29,686 nucleotides of DNA from Acidimicrobiia bacterium (GTDB taxonomy: Bacteria; Actinomycetota; Acidimicrobiia; Acidimicrobiales; AC-14), in assembly GCA_019243595.1 (NCBI GenBank), contig JAFAUA010000004.1, forward strand, positions 1 to 29,686. The letters are read 5' to 3'. The position numbers were made by a program, and so were the translations under genes. Positions 15,652-23,065 of the stretch are shown piece by piece. A model generated the notes under the pieces. The model searched no databases. It was not told the DNA's origin and worked only from the letters and a program-made list of their open reading frames with translations. The stretch's first letter is position 1. Each line of letters begins with the position of its first letter.

Positions 15652-15964
15652 AGGCCCACCGACCGATATTCGTCTCAGGCTTCGGTGCGCCCTTGACCGG
15701 CATCACTTCGAGGGCATGGTTCCGCGCCGGGCCCGGAGTGTTCTGGGACACTCGCCGGCGCCCCGCGCCAGCGCCGTCAGCTCAGCACCCGGCGTTCTAG
15801 TAATTGATGCAAAAGGGCCCAGGCCCCGACAGTCTGTGGGGAGCTGTCGATGTTCATTGCTGCGACGCCCACGTGCAATGGCGTCCCATCGACAGGATGC
15901 GCATCTCGAGGGAGCGCGTTATGAACCCACCACTGATGGCGGCCCGCCCTGGACGGTTCGCTGC
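15652..15964. other. Gene-free convergent intergenic region (313 bp)
   Basis: Lies between the stops of the acyl-CoA dehydrogenase and the Coq4-motif gene. No credible ORF. A 6-bp hairpin (15736-15741 with 15748-15753, GAGTGT/ACACTC, 6-base loop) is a possible terminator stem but has no T-tract. A nested inverted repeat occupies 15844-15895 (separate entry). A short A/T-richer patch at about 15799-15815 stands out from the surrounding GC-rich DNA. No terminal repeats or transposase remnants were seen. Confidence 0.5.
15844..15895. repeat. Nested inverted repeats with two alternative inner stems
   Basis: Outer arms CTGTCGATG (15844-15852) and CATCGACAG (15887-15895) are perfect complements. 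Inside, CATTGC (15855-15860) can pair with GCAATG (15875-15880), or GACGCC (15864-15869) with GGCGTC (15880-15885). These two inner stems are mutually exclusive. Function unknown: terminator, operator or RNA switch are all possible. Confidence 0.4.
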
Positions 15965-16966
15965 CTACGCGGACGGGTGGTACCAGTCGGGGTAACTGTC
16001 ATCGGCTGCGGCGGCTTGCTCGAGCTCCGGTACGGAGTACCTGCGGCGCAGCTCGTCAATCGGGTCGTGAACTGCCGACCAGTAGTCCCAGTCGTGAGCG
16101 AAGAGGTCCTGGGTCGTCTGGCCGCCGCGTTGCCATGCCACCCAGAACTTCTCGGGGTCGAGCGAGCCCGTGGCGGAGCCGGCGAACTTAACGATCTCGA
16201 TGCCGAGGTGCCAGCTGAAGATCACCGGGAGGATGTGGCCTGACATTGGGAGGTCAGGATGCATCCCGCCCGTGAACGTCGACACCAGGAGCTCGCCCTG
16301 CAGGGACGTGCTGTAGCCGCTCATGACGTGGGTCGAGTCATGGGGTGTCGCGAATTGCTCGTTGACGGCGGTTGGCTCGCCAGGAAAGGCGAAGCCGTTC
16401 GCCTCGTAGAAGTCGAAGAACGCCCGCCCGAACGAGCCCTCGGGGAGCTGGCCGAGCGCGCGGTACCGACCAGCCAGCGCGAGGTCCTCCTTGCCGTTCT
16501 GATACGGCATGATCCACTGGTCGAGGCTCACGTCGGGCAGGTACCCGAGAATGCTCTCCATGTTCCGGCGAGCCATGTCGGCCAGCACCCACTTCAGATG
16601 GCCGTGGGCGGAGTCGGCGAGCTGACGCACGTAGTCGTCGCTGATCCCGAGTGCAGCGGCGTAGGGCAGGACCGTCTCGATCTTCGCACGATCGAGCGTG
16701 CCGTCGATGAGCGCCATCACGGCCAGGAACTGCGTCGCCTGGCTGGCCAATTCGCGCGTGTCGAGCTCCTTGGCGAGAGCTTCGGGCCCGATGTCGCTGA
16801 GGGCGTCGACGTCGACAGGGGTCGGCACCTGCAGCATGTATCGACCGGCCGCGATGAGGGCAGCCCGGTCGGCATCAGTGAGACGCTCGCTTCCCCGCGC
16901 AGTGGCGACGACCCGCATCGCACGGAGGATTGCGAACGACTGCTCTGGCGACGCCGACACCAGCAC
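15965..16966 (-). CDS. Coq4-motif protein with TerB-like N-terminal region
   Basis: 333 residues from GTG 16966. Residues about 75-135 (MALIDGTLDRAKIETVLPYA, then ALGISDDYVRQLAD) look like the helical TerB/tellurite-resistance fold. The second half contains PHDSTHVMSGYSTSLQGE: His209, Asp210, His213 and, after exactly 11 residues, Glu225. This is the HDxxH-x11-E metal motif of Coq4, the ubiquinone-biosynthesis protein, and GYSTSLQGELLVSTFTGG continues the resemblance. Coq4 of eukaryotes acts on the quinone head group; actinobacteria normally make menaquinone, so the substrate here is probably different. The protein is soluble with no signal peptide. It is transcribed apart from its neighbours, from a leaderless -10 (TACCAT) six bases before the GTG. 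Function beyond metal binding is not assigned. Confidence 0.75.
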   Translation of the reverse strand: MLVSASPEQSFAILRAMRVVATARGSERLTDADRAALIAAGRYMLQVPTPVDVDALSDIGPEALAKELDTRELASQATQFLAVMALIDGTLDRAKIETVLPYAAALGISDDYVRQLADSAHGHLKWVLADMARRNMESILGYLPDVSLDQWIMPYQNGKEDLALAGRYRALGQLPEGSFGRAFFDFYEANGFAFPGEPTAVNEQFATPHDSTHVMSGYSTSLQGELLVSTFTGGMHPDLPMSGHILPVIFSWHLGIEIVKFAGSATGSLDPEKFWVAWQRGGQTTQDLFAHDWDYWSAVHDPIDELRRRYSVPELEQAAAADDSYPDWYHPSA

Positions 16967-17297
16967 CCGGCGATGGTAAGCGCTGCGTCCAGCTGCCGGT
17001 TATGTGTCCTTCGGCATTTGGCCCGAGGTGTAGTGAATGCCAAGTCGAGGGCTCCTCGCTCTGCCTGCCCTCGAATCTCCCACCAGAAGGACTGAGCACC
17101 TCGCCCATAGCGCCGGTGCTGGGACCGTGTTGACAGCCGAAATCCTCAGGGAGCCCGTCCGTATCCGTCACCCCTTGGCCTGTTGCCAGAGCCGAGGTGT
17201 ACGAAACGGTGCGCACCTCCTGACCCTCGCCTTCCCCGTCGCGCAAGATTGGGGCCAAGGGGGATCGTGCTGTCGCCTACCGCCGGTTTGGAGTCAG
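16967..17297. other. Intergenic region (331 bp) upstream of the Coq4-motif gene
   Basis: Holds the -10 of the Coq4-motif gene at its left end. A perfect 10-bp palindrome GGTGCGCACC lies at 17208-17217, overlapping the inverted repeat GAGGTG/CACCTC (17194-17199 with 17214-17219). TCGAGGG/CCCTCGA arms also occur near 17045-17074. Open frames crossing it on both strands show no recognisable protein. TTGACA at 17130-17135 has no -10 at normal spacing. Confidence 0.45.
16973..16978 (-). promoter_or_regulatory. Putative -10 (TACCAT) of leaderless Coq4-motif gene
   Basis: On the minus strand TACCAT is followed by six bases (CGCCGG) and GTG 16966, supporting that start. Confidence 0.5.
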
Positions 17298-18500
17298 CTA
17301 CGGGATGGCGCCGGCGTCTTTCAGCTCGATGATCTTGTCCCAGTCGTAGCCGAGCTCGAGGAGCACCTCTTCGGTGTGCTGGGAGAACTCCGGCGGCCCT
17401 GAGCGCGGGGCCCAGGGCGTGCCGTGGAAGTCGGCGGGCGATGCGACGCCGGGGACGGGGTCGCCGCCGTCTGCGGATGGCACGTCGACAAAGCCACCGG
17501 CCGCTCTCGCCTGCGGGTCGCTGACGGTCTCGAGGGCATCCTGCACGGGGGCCCACCAGACGTCTTCGCGGTCGAAGATCTTCGCCCACTCGTCGAGCGG
17601 CTTTGTGGCGAACACTGCGTTCAGTTCTTCCACCAACTCCGCGGAGTTCTGCCACCTGACCTGGATGGAGTTGAACCGCGGGTCTTCGGCCCAGTTCGGT
17701 TTGTCGATCGCCCGCAGGACGTCGGGCCAGTGGCGGTCGGCCTGCAGACCGAGCAACCAGAAGCGCCGGCCGTCTCCCGCCGAGTAGGCATTGATCAGCG
17801 GGTTGGGCGGCGCCTTCACCGTCATCGGCACGGCGGGGATCCCGAGACGCAGCGACATGCTGATGTCCCAGCCGATCATGTACATGCCGATCCGCAGCAG
17901 CGACGTCGACACCAGCTGCCCTTTGCCCGTCCGCTCGCGAGCCAGCAGGGCGGCGGCGACGGCACCCGCGGCAGCCATGCCGGCCATGTGGTCGCCCATT
18001 CCGCCCCGCTGATAGGGGAGGTCGGCGCCGTCGGGCGTGAGCGTCGCAGCCACGCCCGCCCGCGACCAGAAGGCGCCGATGTCGTAGGCGGCGCGGTCCC
18101 GGTCCTCCCCGTCGACGCCGTACCCGCTGACACTGGCGTACACGAGCCTCGGGTTGCGCTCCGAGACCGTCGCGAAGTCGAGGCCGGCGCGCTCGAGCGC
18201 CGAGGGACGGGCGTTGGTGACGAACACGTCCGCCTGGTCGACGAGCTGGCCGGCGATACGGCGGCCCTCGGGACTCGACAGGTTGAGGGCGACGCTGCGC
18301 TTGTTACGGTTGTCGAGCTCGAACGGCGGGCTGGACCCGTCGGCGCCGAAGGAGGAGATCAGACCGCGGAAGGGATCACCCTCCGGCGGCTCGATCTTGA
18401 TGACATCGGCTCCCCAGTCCCCGAGCACCGCCGACGCCGCGGGCCCTGCGACCCACATGCCGACCTCGACGACCCGAATGCCTTCCATGGGTCCGGGCAC
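17298..18500 (-). CDS. CaiB/BaiF (class III) CoA-transferase
   Basis: 400 residues, the standard size for formyl-CoA-transferase-like enzymes that move CoA between carboxylic acids through an enzyme-bound anhydride. N-terminal EGIRVVEVGMWVAGP, then LGDWGADVIKIEPPEGDPFR and ELDNRNKRSVALNLSSPEGR are family hallmarks. The catalytic Asp is Asp140 in RAAYDIGAFW. The C-terminal region (AVFATKPLDEWAKIFDREDV, then WAPVQ) completes the interlocked fold. The acid substrate is unknown; bile-acid, steroid-side-chain and carnitine CoA-transferases belong here, which fits the FadE genes nearby. Start is GTG 18500, set by TAGGAT six bases upstream; ATG 18488 is the alternative. The preceding acylase gene ends 9 bases upstream. 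Confidence 0.93.
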   Translation of the reverse strand: MPGPMEGIRVVEVGMWVAGPAASAVLGDWGADVIKIEPPEGDPFRGLISSFGADGSSPPFELDNRNKRSVALNLSSPEGRRIAGQLVDQADVFVTNARPSALERAGLDFATVSERNPRLVYASVSGYGVDGEDRDRAAYDIGAFWSRAGVAATLTPDGADLPYQRGGMGDHMAGMAAAGAVAAALLARERTGKGQLVSTSLLRIGMYMIGWDISMSLRLGIPAVPMTVKAPPNPLINAYSAGDGRRFWLLGLQADRHWPDVLRAIDKPNWAEDPRFNSIQVRWQNSAELVEELNAVFATKPLDEWAKIFDREDVWWAPVQDALETVSDPQARAAGGFVDVPSADGGDPVPGVASPADFHGTPWAPRSGPPEFSQHTEEVLLELGYDWDKIIELKDAGAIP

Positions 18501-18506
18501 GGGCGG

Positions 18507-18512
18507 ATCCTA
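18507..18512 (-). promoter_or_regulatory. Putative -10 (TAGGAT) of leaderless CoA-transferase mRNA
   Basis: On the minus strand TAGGAT is followed by six bases (CCGCCC) and GTG 18500. Its first three bases are the TAG stop codon of the penicillin-acylase-family gene. Confidence 0.5.
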
Positions 18513-21458
18513 GAGCCGGGCCCGGCGGCGGAAGGCGAGCAGGGCGGCCGCGGCGAGCACCAACAGCATTCCCGTCGACGCCGCGTCGCGCGGGGGTCCG
18601 GTGGTCGCCAGGTGCCCGACCGCGGCGGGCGCCGGTGCCCGAGGTGCTGCCGCGGTGAGCGCGGCGACGCGCCCGGTTGGGAACATCACGACCTGCTGGA
18701 ACGTCGGCCGGTTCTGCCAGTCGATGTTGGGCTGTCCGACCAACCCAACGGCCTGGAAGCCGATGTCGTCGAACGCGGGCATGCCCTGACCGGCGGTGTG
18801 GGTGGCGGTGTCGTTGGTCCACGCCGCGACGTTGGTGGATCCGCCGTTCGCTGCGACCATCGCCGTGTACGTGTCGTTGAGGGCATTGATCACCTTGGTC
18901 TGGCAATCGTTCATGCCCTGCGGACCGCACACAGCCGCCGACACGCCGGGCGAGAACGGCTGGCCGACCGGCTTGTGCTGTAGCTCGCGCAGCAGCCGTA
19001 GCTCGTGGCCGGCCCACCCGGAGTCGTCGTAGGCACTGCCGAGCCGGCCACCGTCGTTGTTGGGGGTGTTCACCCACTCCATCGGCACGACCCGGTAGCT
19101 GTCGTCGGCGCCCGCGTAGCTGCCGACCCCACCGGCGGCGAAGATCGGGTCGAAGAAGGCGCGGATGAGGCGGGGCTCGAGCTCGTCCATGATGGCGACC
19201 GCGGCGGCGTCGGCGTACTGGGTGTCACCGTGCTTGGCGCGGCGACGAAGGGCGCCGCCCGCGGCCCACGACTCGAGTTGGCTGAGCATGGCGCTGTCGG
19301 TCGGCGGGAGCGCCGCGCCGTGAAGATATGAAGCGAGCTCGGGGACGAGCTCCCGGCCGTCAAAGTCGGCCGCCGCGCCGACCTGCATGGCGCTGACGAC
19401 GTTGGCACGCGTCAGCTTGCCGCCGTGCACCGCCAGTTGATGGTGCAGCTCCTCCACCAAGGTCATCGACCGGTAGAGCGGTCCGTAGCTGTAGGTCGCG
19501 TCTGACGCGGAGAAGCCGGGCGCCGGCTTCTGGTTCCAGCTGACGAGCAGCCCCGACGGCGGATTGATCTCGTGGGCGTGGCCGTCGGGCGGCAGCCACC
19601 CCTGCCATTCGGCGTTGCCGGTTCCCCACGTGGGCAGGTTCGGGTCGACGTTGCTTGGGCGGATGGGGTCCAGGCCGCTGGTGAACTCGGCGATGTCGCG
19701 GGTGTCGACGTAGAGCCAGTTGAACGTGTAGTAGATCTCCGAGGCGCCGGCGAGCCACGACGTGGCGTCGTGGGTAACGGCCGGGTCGGCCCAATCGAGG
19801 AAGCCGATCCCAGAGTCGAGCTCGTGGTTGAAGGTCGACCGCTGGTCCACAACCGCGACCGGCTTGCCCTGGGCCGTCGTCCACCCCTGCACGACGCCAT
19901 GGCGGGTCAGATAAATGGTGTGGTTGATGACCGCGGGCGCGCCTTGGCCGCCGGCCTTGGGCACGCCGACCTCGGTGAACGTCTCCTTCTGCATGGGCAA
20001 GCACTGACCGTTGAAGAGGTACGACGTGCCCTCGGGCTGGGGCGCTCCGCCATTCGGATTGCACACGAGCTCGAGCCGCTGGTCCACGATGTCGCTGCCG
20101 GCCGACGTCGCCGACCATGCGAAGTCGACGCCACGGCCGAGCTCGACGAGACCAGTGCCGGGGATGGAGGCACCTTCTGCCTGGTAGCCGGGGGCGTGGA
20201 CATCCTCGAGGGCCAGGACCTGCGGTGCGAAGTAGCCGACCTGCGGGCCAAACACTGCGATCGGGTGCCCACCGGCCGAGTGCGCAGCGTCGACCACCAA
20301 GGCGTTGCTCAGGTCGTGCGGCAGCCGAAGGAGGGCCTGGGCGGCGTTCAGGCCAGGAACGCTCGGCGGGCTGAGGTCACAGTTCGGTGTGGTGTCGGTC
20401 GGGCCGCCCGTCAGCGACGCGCTGTCGGGGATGGCGGTCGTCGCCGGGTCGACCGGGCCCGGGATCTCGTAGGGGAACGACCGATCGGTGATGGCAGTAG
20501 GAGCGTCGGGGTCGTTCTGCTCCTTGAAGTCGGCGAAGGCCGCCTTGCCGGCGACGGCGCCCAGGTGACCCTGGAGGTACTGGAGAAGGGCGGCGTTGCC
20601 GACCTCGTTGCCGCCGCCCTTGCCGAGGATCCCGCCGATGACCGCGGCGACATAGATGCTGTCGGTCGGTTGCCACGGCGCGGGCGGGGCGGCGGGTGCC
20701 GCGTAGTCGGCCGGAAGGAGCGAGGGATCCGTCGTGGCGGCGTTGATGAACGCGTTGACGCCCGCGCTGTACGCCTGCAGGAGATCCAGCAGGCGCTGGC
20801 CCTTGGCGCCGAACTCCTGCGGCATGGCGTCCAGCTGCGCTTGGGCCTGCGCCTGGGTGTACGGGGCGGTCAGCAGCTGGTCGTGGTCCATCCGCTCCCA
20901 TGTGCACGACGGACCCAAGAAGCCGCTGAGCGTTCCCTGTCCGTAGTGGCGGAGCACGTCCATGAAGAACAGCCGGTCCTCGGCCTGCGCGTAGCCGATG
21001 CCGAAGCCGGCTCCAGCAAGCGTCGACGAGTAGATGTGGGGTACGTCGTGGGTGTCCCGGTAGATGTTCACCGGAACCGAGCTCGACGGGGTCTCGACGC
21101 GGGTTACGTCGCCGGGTGGGACGCCGAACGACTCGTCGTTGTAGTAGTTGCCCAGCTGGCTGTCGTCGAGGTTGTTTGGCGCGTAGAGCAGGTTCGCGTA
21201 CTTGGCCAACTGGTCGTCGCTGGCGGGGGGCCGGGTCCCATTCGCCTCGAAGGCCAGCGCCTGGGCCGCATTGACGAGACCGTTCTCACCGGCGGGAAGG
21301 ATCGACAGGGCATTCCCCTGGGCGTAGTCGCCCGCCTGGTACGTGGGTGGCGGCACAGGGCCGCTGTCAGCCTTGACCTTGGGGACCGTCGTCATGGACG
21401 AGGTGGCGAAACCGATCAGCAGCGCCACGGCGACGGCGGCCCGGCGACCGATCAGCAT
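18510..21458 (-). CDS. Secreted, LAxTG-anchored penicillin-acylase-family Ntn hydrolase
   Basis: 982 residues from ATG 21458. An N-terminal signal sequence (about 1-30) is followed by an acylase alpha-chain region with VNIYRDTHDVPHIYSST and YAQAEDRLFFMDVLRHYGQG (about 130-175). The beta chain is expected to start at the Ntn nucleophile Ser384 in PHDLSNALVVD, after autocatalytic removal of a spacer peptide. Homologues hydrolyse amides such as penicillins, acyl-homoserine lactones or lipopeptides; substrate unknown here. The C-terminus has LATTG (950-954), a hydrophobic segment and FRRRARL, a sortase signal of the LAxTG (class E) type, so the enzyme should be displayed on the cell wall. The start overlaps the LCP stop by seven bases (ATGCTGA), implying coupling. 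The sortase itself is not in the window. Confidence 0.88.
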   Translation of the reverse strand: MLIGRRAAVAVALLIGFATSSMTTVPKVKADSGPVPPPTYQAGDYAQGNALSILPAGENGLVNAAQALAFEANGTRPPASDDQLAKYANLLYAPNNLDDSQLGNYYNDESFGVPPGDVTRVETPSSSVPVNIYRDTHDVPHIYSSTLAGAGFGIGYAQAEDRLFFMDVLRHYGQGTLSGFLGPSCTWERMDHDQLLTAPYTQAQAQAQLDAMPQEFGAKGQRLLDLLQAYSAGVNAFINAATTDPSLLPADYAAPAAPPAPWQPTDSIYVAAVIGGILGKGGGNEVGNAALLQYLQGHLGAVAGKAAFADFKEQNDPDAPTAITDRSFPYEIPGPVDPATTAIPDSASLTGGPTDTTPNCDLSPPSVPGLNAAQALLRLPHDLSNALVVDAAHSAGGHPIAVFGPQVGYFAPQVLALEDVHAPGYQAEGASIPGTGLVELGRGVDFAWSATSAGSDIVDQRLELVCNPNGGAPQPEGTSYLFNGQCLPMQKETFTEVGVPKAGGQGAPAVINHTIYLTRHGVVQGWTTAQGKPVAVVDQRSTFNHELDSGIGFLDWADPAVTHDATSWLAGASEIYYTFNWLYVDTRDIAEFTSGLDPIRPSNVDPNLPTWGTGNAEWQGWLPPDGHAHEINPPSGLLVSWNQKPAPGFSASDATYSYGPLYRSMTLVEELHHQLAVHGGKLTRANVVSAMQVGAAADFDGRELVPELASYLHGAALPPTDSAMLSQLESWAAGGALRRRAKHGDTQYADAAAVAIMDELEPRLIRAFFDPIFAAGGVGSYAGADDSYRVVPMEWVNTPNNDGGRLGSAYDDSGWAGHELRLLRELQHKPVGQPFSPGVSAAVCGPQGMNDCQTKVINALNDTYTAMVAANGGSTNVAAWTNDTATHTAGQGMPAFDDIGFQAVGLVGQPNIDWQNRPTFQQVVMFPTGRVAALTAAAPRAPAPAAVGHLATTGPPRDAASTGMLLVLAAAALLAFRRRARL

Positions 21459-22645
21459 GCGGTCGGGTCCCACGCCGGACGCGGAGGCGCCGTCGGTATT
21501 GCGGGCGGGGTGGTGGCGCCCGTGTGCTTGCGGGGCGCCGGCGCCGGCGCAGTTGTCGTCACCGGCTGTTCGGGACCGGGAGCGCCATAGCTCTGCCACG
21601 CGGCGATGACCTGGGTGTCCTGCGCGGTGATCGGTAGGAGCACGTCGCCGAAGCTGCCGTAGCCGTTCACCGCGTTGTACGGGAGCGTGAAGCTCGGGAC
21701 GTCCGCGGGGTGGAACGAGCGCAGCTTCACGGCCAGCCGCATCATTGACGAGCTCTTGAATGTGGAGTCGACGGTCACCGTCTTCACGGCTCGATTGAGG
21801 ACTCGGAATCCTTTGAACGGATTGCGTGCCGAGTGCACGATCTGGCCGGCGAGGGCGCGGACGAACTCGTGCTGGCGCTCGATGCGGCCGATGTCTCCGG
21901 TCCCCTCCGGATGCCAGGCGCCCTTCGTGAAGTACTGGTAGTAGCGACTCCGAACGAACGCGAGCGCATCGGTCCCGTTGAGCACGTGCGGGCCGGCCGG
22001 GAGATTCAGCCCAGTCTCCGACCCCGTTCCCGTTGGCGAGCTGTCACGTACGGGATAGGCGAAGTTCATGCAGACGCCGCCGACGGCATCGGTCAGCCCC
22101 TGCAGACCGCCGAAGTCCTCCTGCATGTAGTGGTTGATCGGGATGTGGAAATCCTGGGTGATCGTTGCCACCAGCGCTCCCGGGCCGGCATCGAATGCCG
22201 CGTTGATGCGGTTCGACGAGCCCGTCCCGGCGATGGGGACGAACGTGTCTCGCGGGATGGACAGCATCGCCGCCTTCGACGTCCGAGGGTCCAGATGGAT
22301 GAGGACGATCGTGTCGCTGCGTTGCCCGGACACGTCCTTGGCACTGCCGAAGTGCTGCGCCGCGGCTGCGCTCTCGTTGGCTCGGCTGTCGGAGCCGGCG
22401 ACGAGAATGTTCTGCGGGTCGGTCGCACCGACTGGTTGGAGGCCGGAGACCGCGATGCGGGGAATTTGGTCCAGCTTCCGCCACACGTAGATGTAGGCGA
22501 GCCCGGCGGCGATGCTCGCCACCGCCAACAGAGCAGCAAGCACGGCCAGCACCACTCGGGGCCAGCGCCGGCGGCGACGGCCGTAGTCGGCCGGTGCATA
22601 CGCCGGCAGTACCTGCGTCCGATCGGCGGCCTCGGACGTACTCAC
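21452..22645 (-). CDS. LytR-CpsA-Psr (LCP) family cell-wall polymer ligase
   Basis: 397 residues. A cytoplasmic N-terminus with an Arg cluster (GRRRRRWPR), one membrane span at about residues 31-53, then the extracellular LCP domain. Signatures: NILVAGSDSRANE, GQRSDTIVLIHLDPRTSKAA, MLSIPRDTFVPIAG, RINAAFDAGPG, and later NGTDALAFVRSRYY and GDIGRIERQHEFV, containing the conserved Asp and Arg residues that bind polyprenyl pyrophosphate. LCP enzymes attach teichoic-acid-like or arabinogalactan-type polymers to peptidoglycan. The C-terminal 45 residues are Pro/Thr/Ala-rich and probably wall-spanning. Start is GTG 22645, embedded in GGAGGTGAG; the spacing to the upstream gene is 13 bases. It precedes, and overlaps, the wall-anchored acylase gene, so both belong to one envelope operon. 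Confidence 0.92.
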   Translation of the reverse strand: MSTSEAADRTQVLPAYAPADYGRRRRRWPRVVLAVLAALLAVASIAAGLAYIYVWRKLDQIPRIAVSGLQPVGATDPQNILVAGSDSRANESAAAAQHFGSAKDVSGQRSDTIVLIHLDPRTSKAAMLSIPRDTFVPIAGTGSSNRINAAFDAGPGALVATITQDFHIPINHYMQEDFGGLQGLTDAVGGVCMNFAYPVRDSSPTGTGSETGLNLPAGPHVLNGTDALAFVRSRYYQYFTKGAWHPEGTGDIGRIERQHEFVRALAGQIVHSARNPFKGFRVLNRAVKTVTVDSTFKSSSMMRLAVKLRSFHPADVPSFTLPYNAVNGYGSFGDVLLPITAQDTQVIAAWQSYGAPGPEQPVTTTAPAPAPRKHTGATTPPAIPTAPPRPAWDPTAC

Positions 22646-22658
22646 CTCCGGTCGGGAC

Positions 22659-23042
22659 TTAGCGGATGCTGCTGCAGTGGATGTTGACCTGCACGCTCTG
22701 ACTCTTGCCGACGGTCACCGTCCTCTTCGGACAGTGCGTGGAGCGGGCGTCGACGACGATCGTGTACTGGCCGGGCTGAAGCCCCATGGCGTAGTCGCCC
22801 GCCGAGTTCGAGTGCGCCGTGCCCGCGACCTGCGTGTGGCGGATGGCCTCGACCGTGGCTGCGAGCCCGTGCTCTCGGCACGGCACCACCGACCCCACGA
22901 CCGGACACGATTGCTGGGCCGTGATCTGACCGTAGATGCCCGGCACCGGATGGTTGATCGCTGCGCCGGCGGCGCTACCTACGGCAGCGGCCACCGCAGT
23001 CACCCCGACGATTGCTATCAAGGCCCCACGCACTCGTTGCAC
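22659..23042 (-). CDS. Small secreted protein with carboxypeptidase-regulatory-like beta-sandwich
   Basis: 127 residues from GTG 23042. An N-terminal hydrophobic segment (about residues 5-27) acts as signal or anchor. The rest resembles the transthyretin-like carboxypeptidase regulatory domain: GIYGQITAQQSCPVV, then LAATVEAIR, NSAGDYAMGLQPGQYTIVVD and VTVGKSQSVQVNIHC. Four cysteines (SCPVV, PCREH, HCPKR, IHCSS) suggest two disulfides, consistent with export. Such domains usually bind or stabilise rather than catalyse. It is the first gene of the run leading to the LCP ligase and the acylase. In-frame starts at 23051 and 23099 are possible; 23042 is chosen because TAATGT lies seven bases upstream and because the longer forms overlap the divergent gene. 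Confidence 0.7.
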   Translation of the reverse strand: MQRVRGALIAIVGVTAVAAAVGSAAGAAINHPVPGIYGQITAQQSCPVVGSVVPCREHGLAATVEAIRHTQVAGTAHSNSAGDYAMGLQPGQYTIVVDARSTHCPKRTVTVGKSQSVQVNIHCSSIR

Positions 23043-23049
23043 GGAGCGC

Positions 23050-23055
23050 ACATTA
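23050..23055 (-). promoter_or_regulatory. Putative -10 (TAATGT), minus-strand half of a divergent leaderless promoter
   Basis: On the minus strand TAATGT is followed by seven bases and GTG 23042. Its TA (23054-23055) is also the TA of the plus-strand -10. Confidence 0.5.
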
Positions 23056-23059
23056 CGGT
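23054..23059 (+). promoter_or_regulatory. Putative -10 (TACGGT), plus-strand half of a divergent leaderless promoter
   Basis: TACGGT is followed by six bases (CGCCGG) and GTG 23066. It overlaps the opposed TAATGT by the TA at 23054-23055. Confidence 0.5.
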
Positions 23060-23065
23060 CGCCGG

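Noticed and set aside
15804..15995. A 63-codon plus-strand ORF between converging genes
   Set aside because: No ribosome site or -10 at leaderless distance, no domain, and it runs into the end of the opposing Coq4-motif gene.
17130..17135. TTGACA as a -35 box on the plus strand
   Set aside because: No -10 at 16-19 bases downstream and no plus-strand gene follows.
17146..17655. A minus-strand frame overlapping the CoA-transferase 3' end and the intergenic region
   Set aside because: It is out of frame with a complete CoA-transferase and Arg-rich throughout, typical of a shadow frame.
19572..21590. A 672-codon plus-strand frame antisense to the acylase gene
   Set aside because: Its composition is Arg/Gly/Val-rich with no motif, as expected for the complement of a GC-rich gene, and the minus-strand product is a clear penicillin-acylase-family protein.
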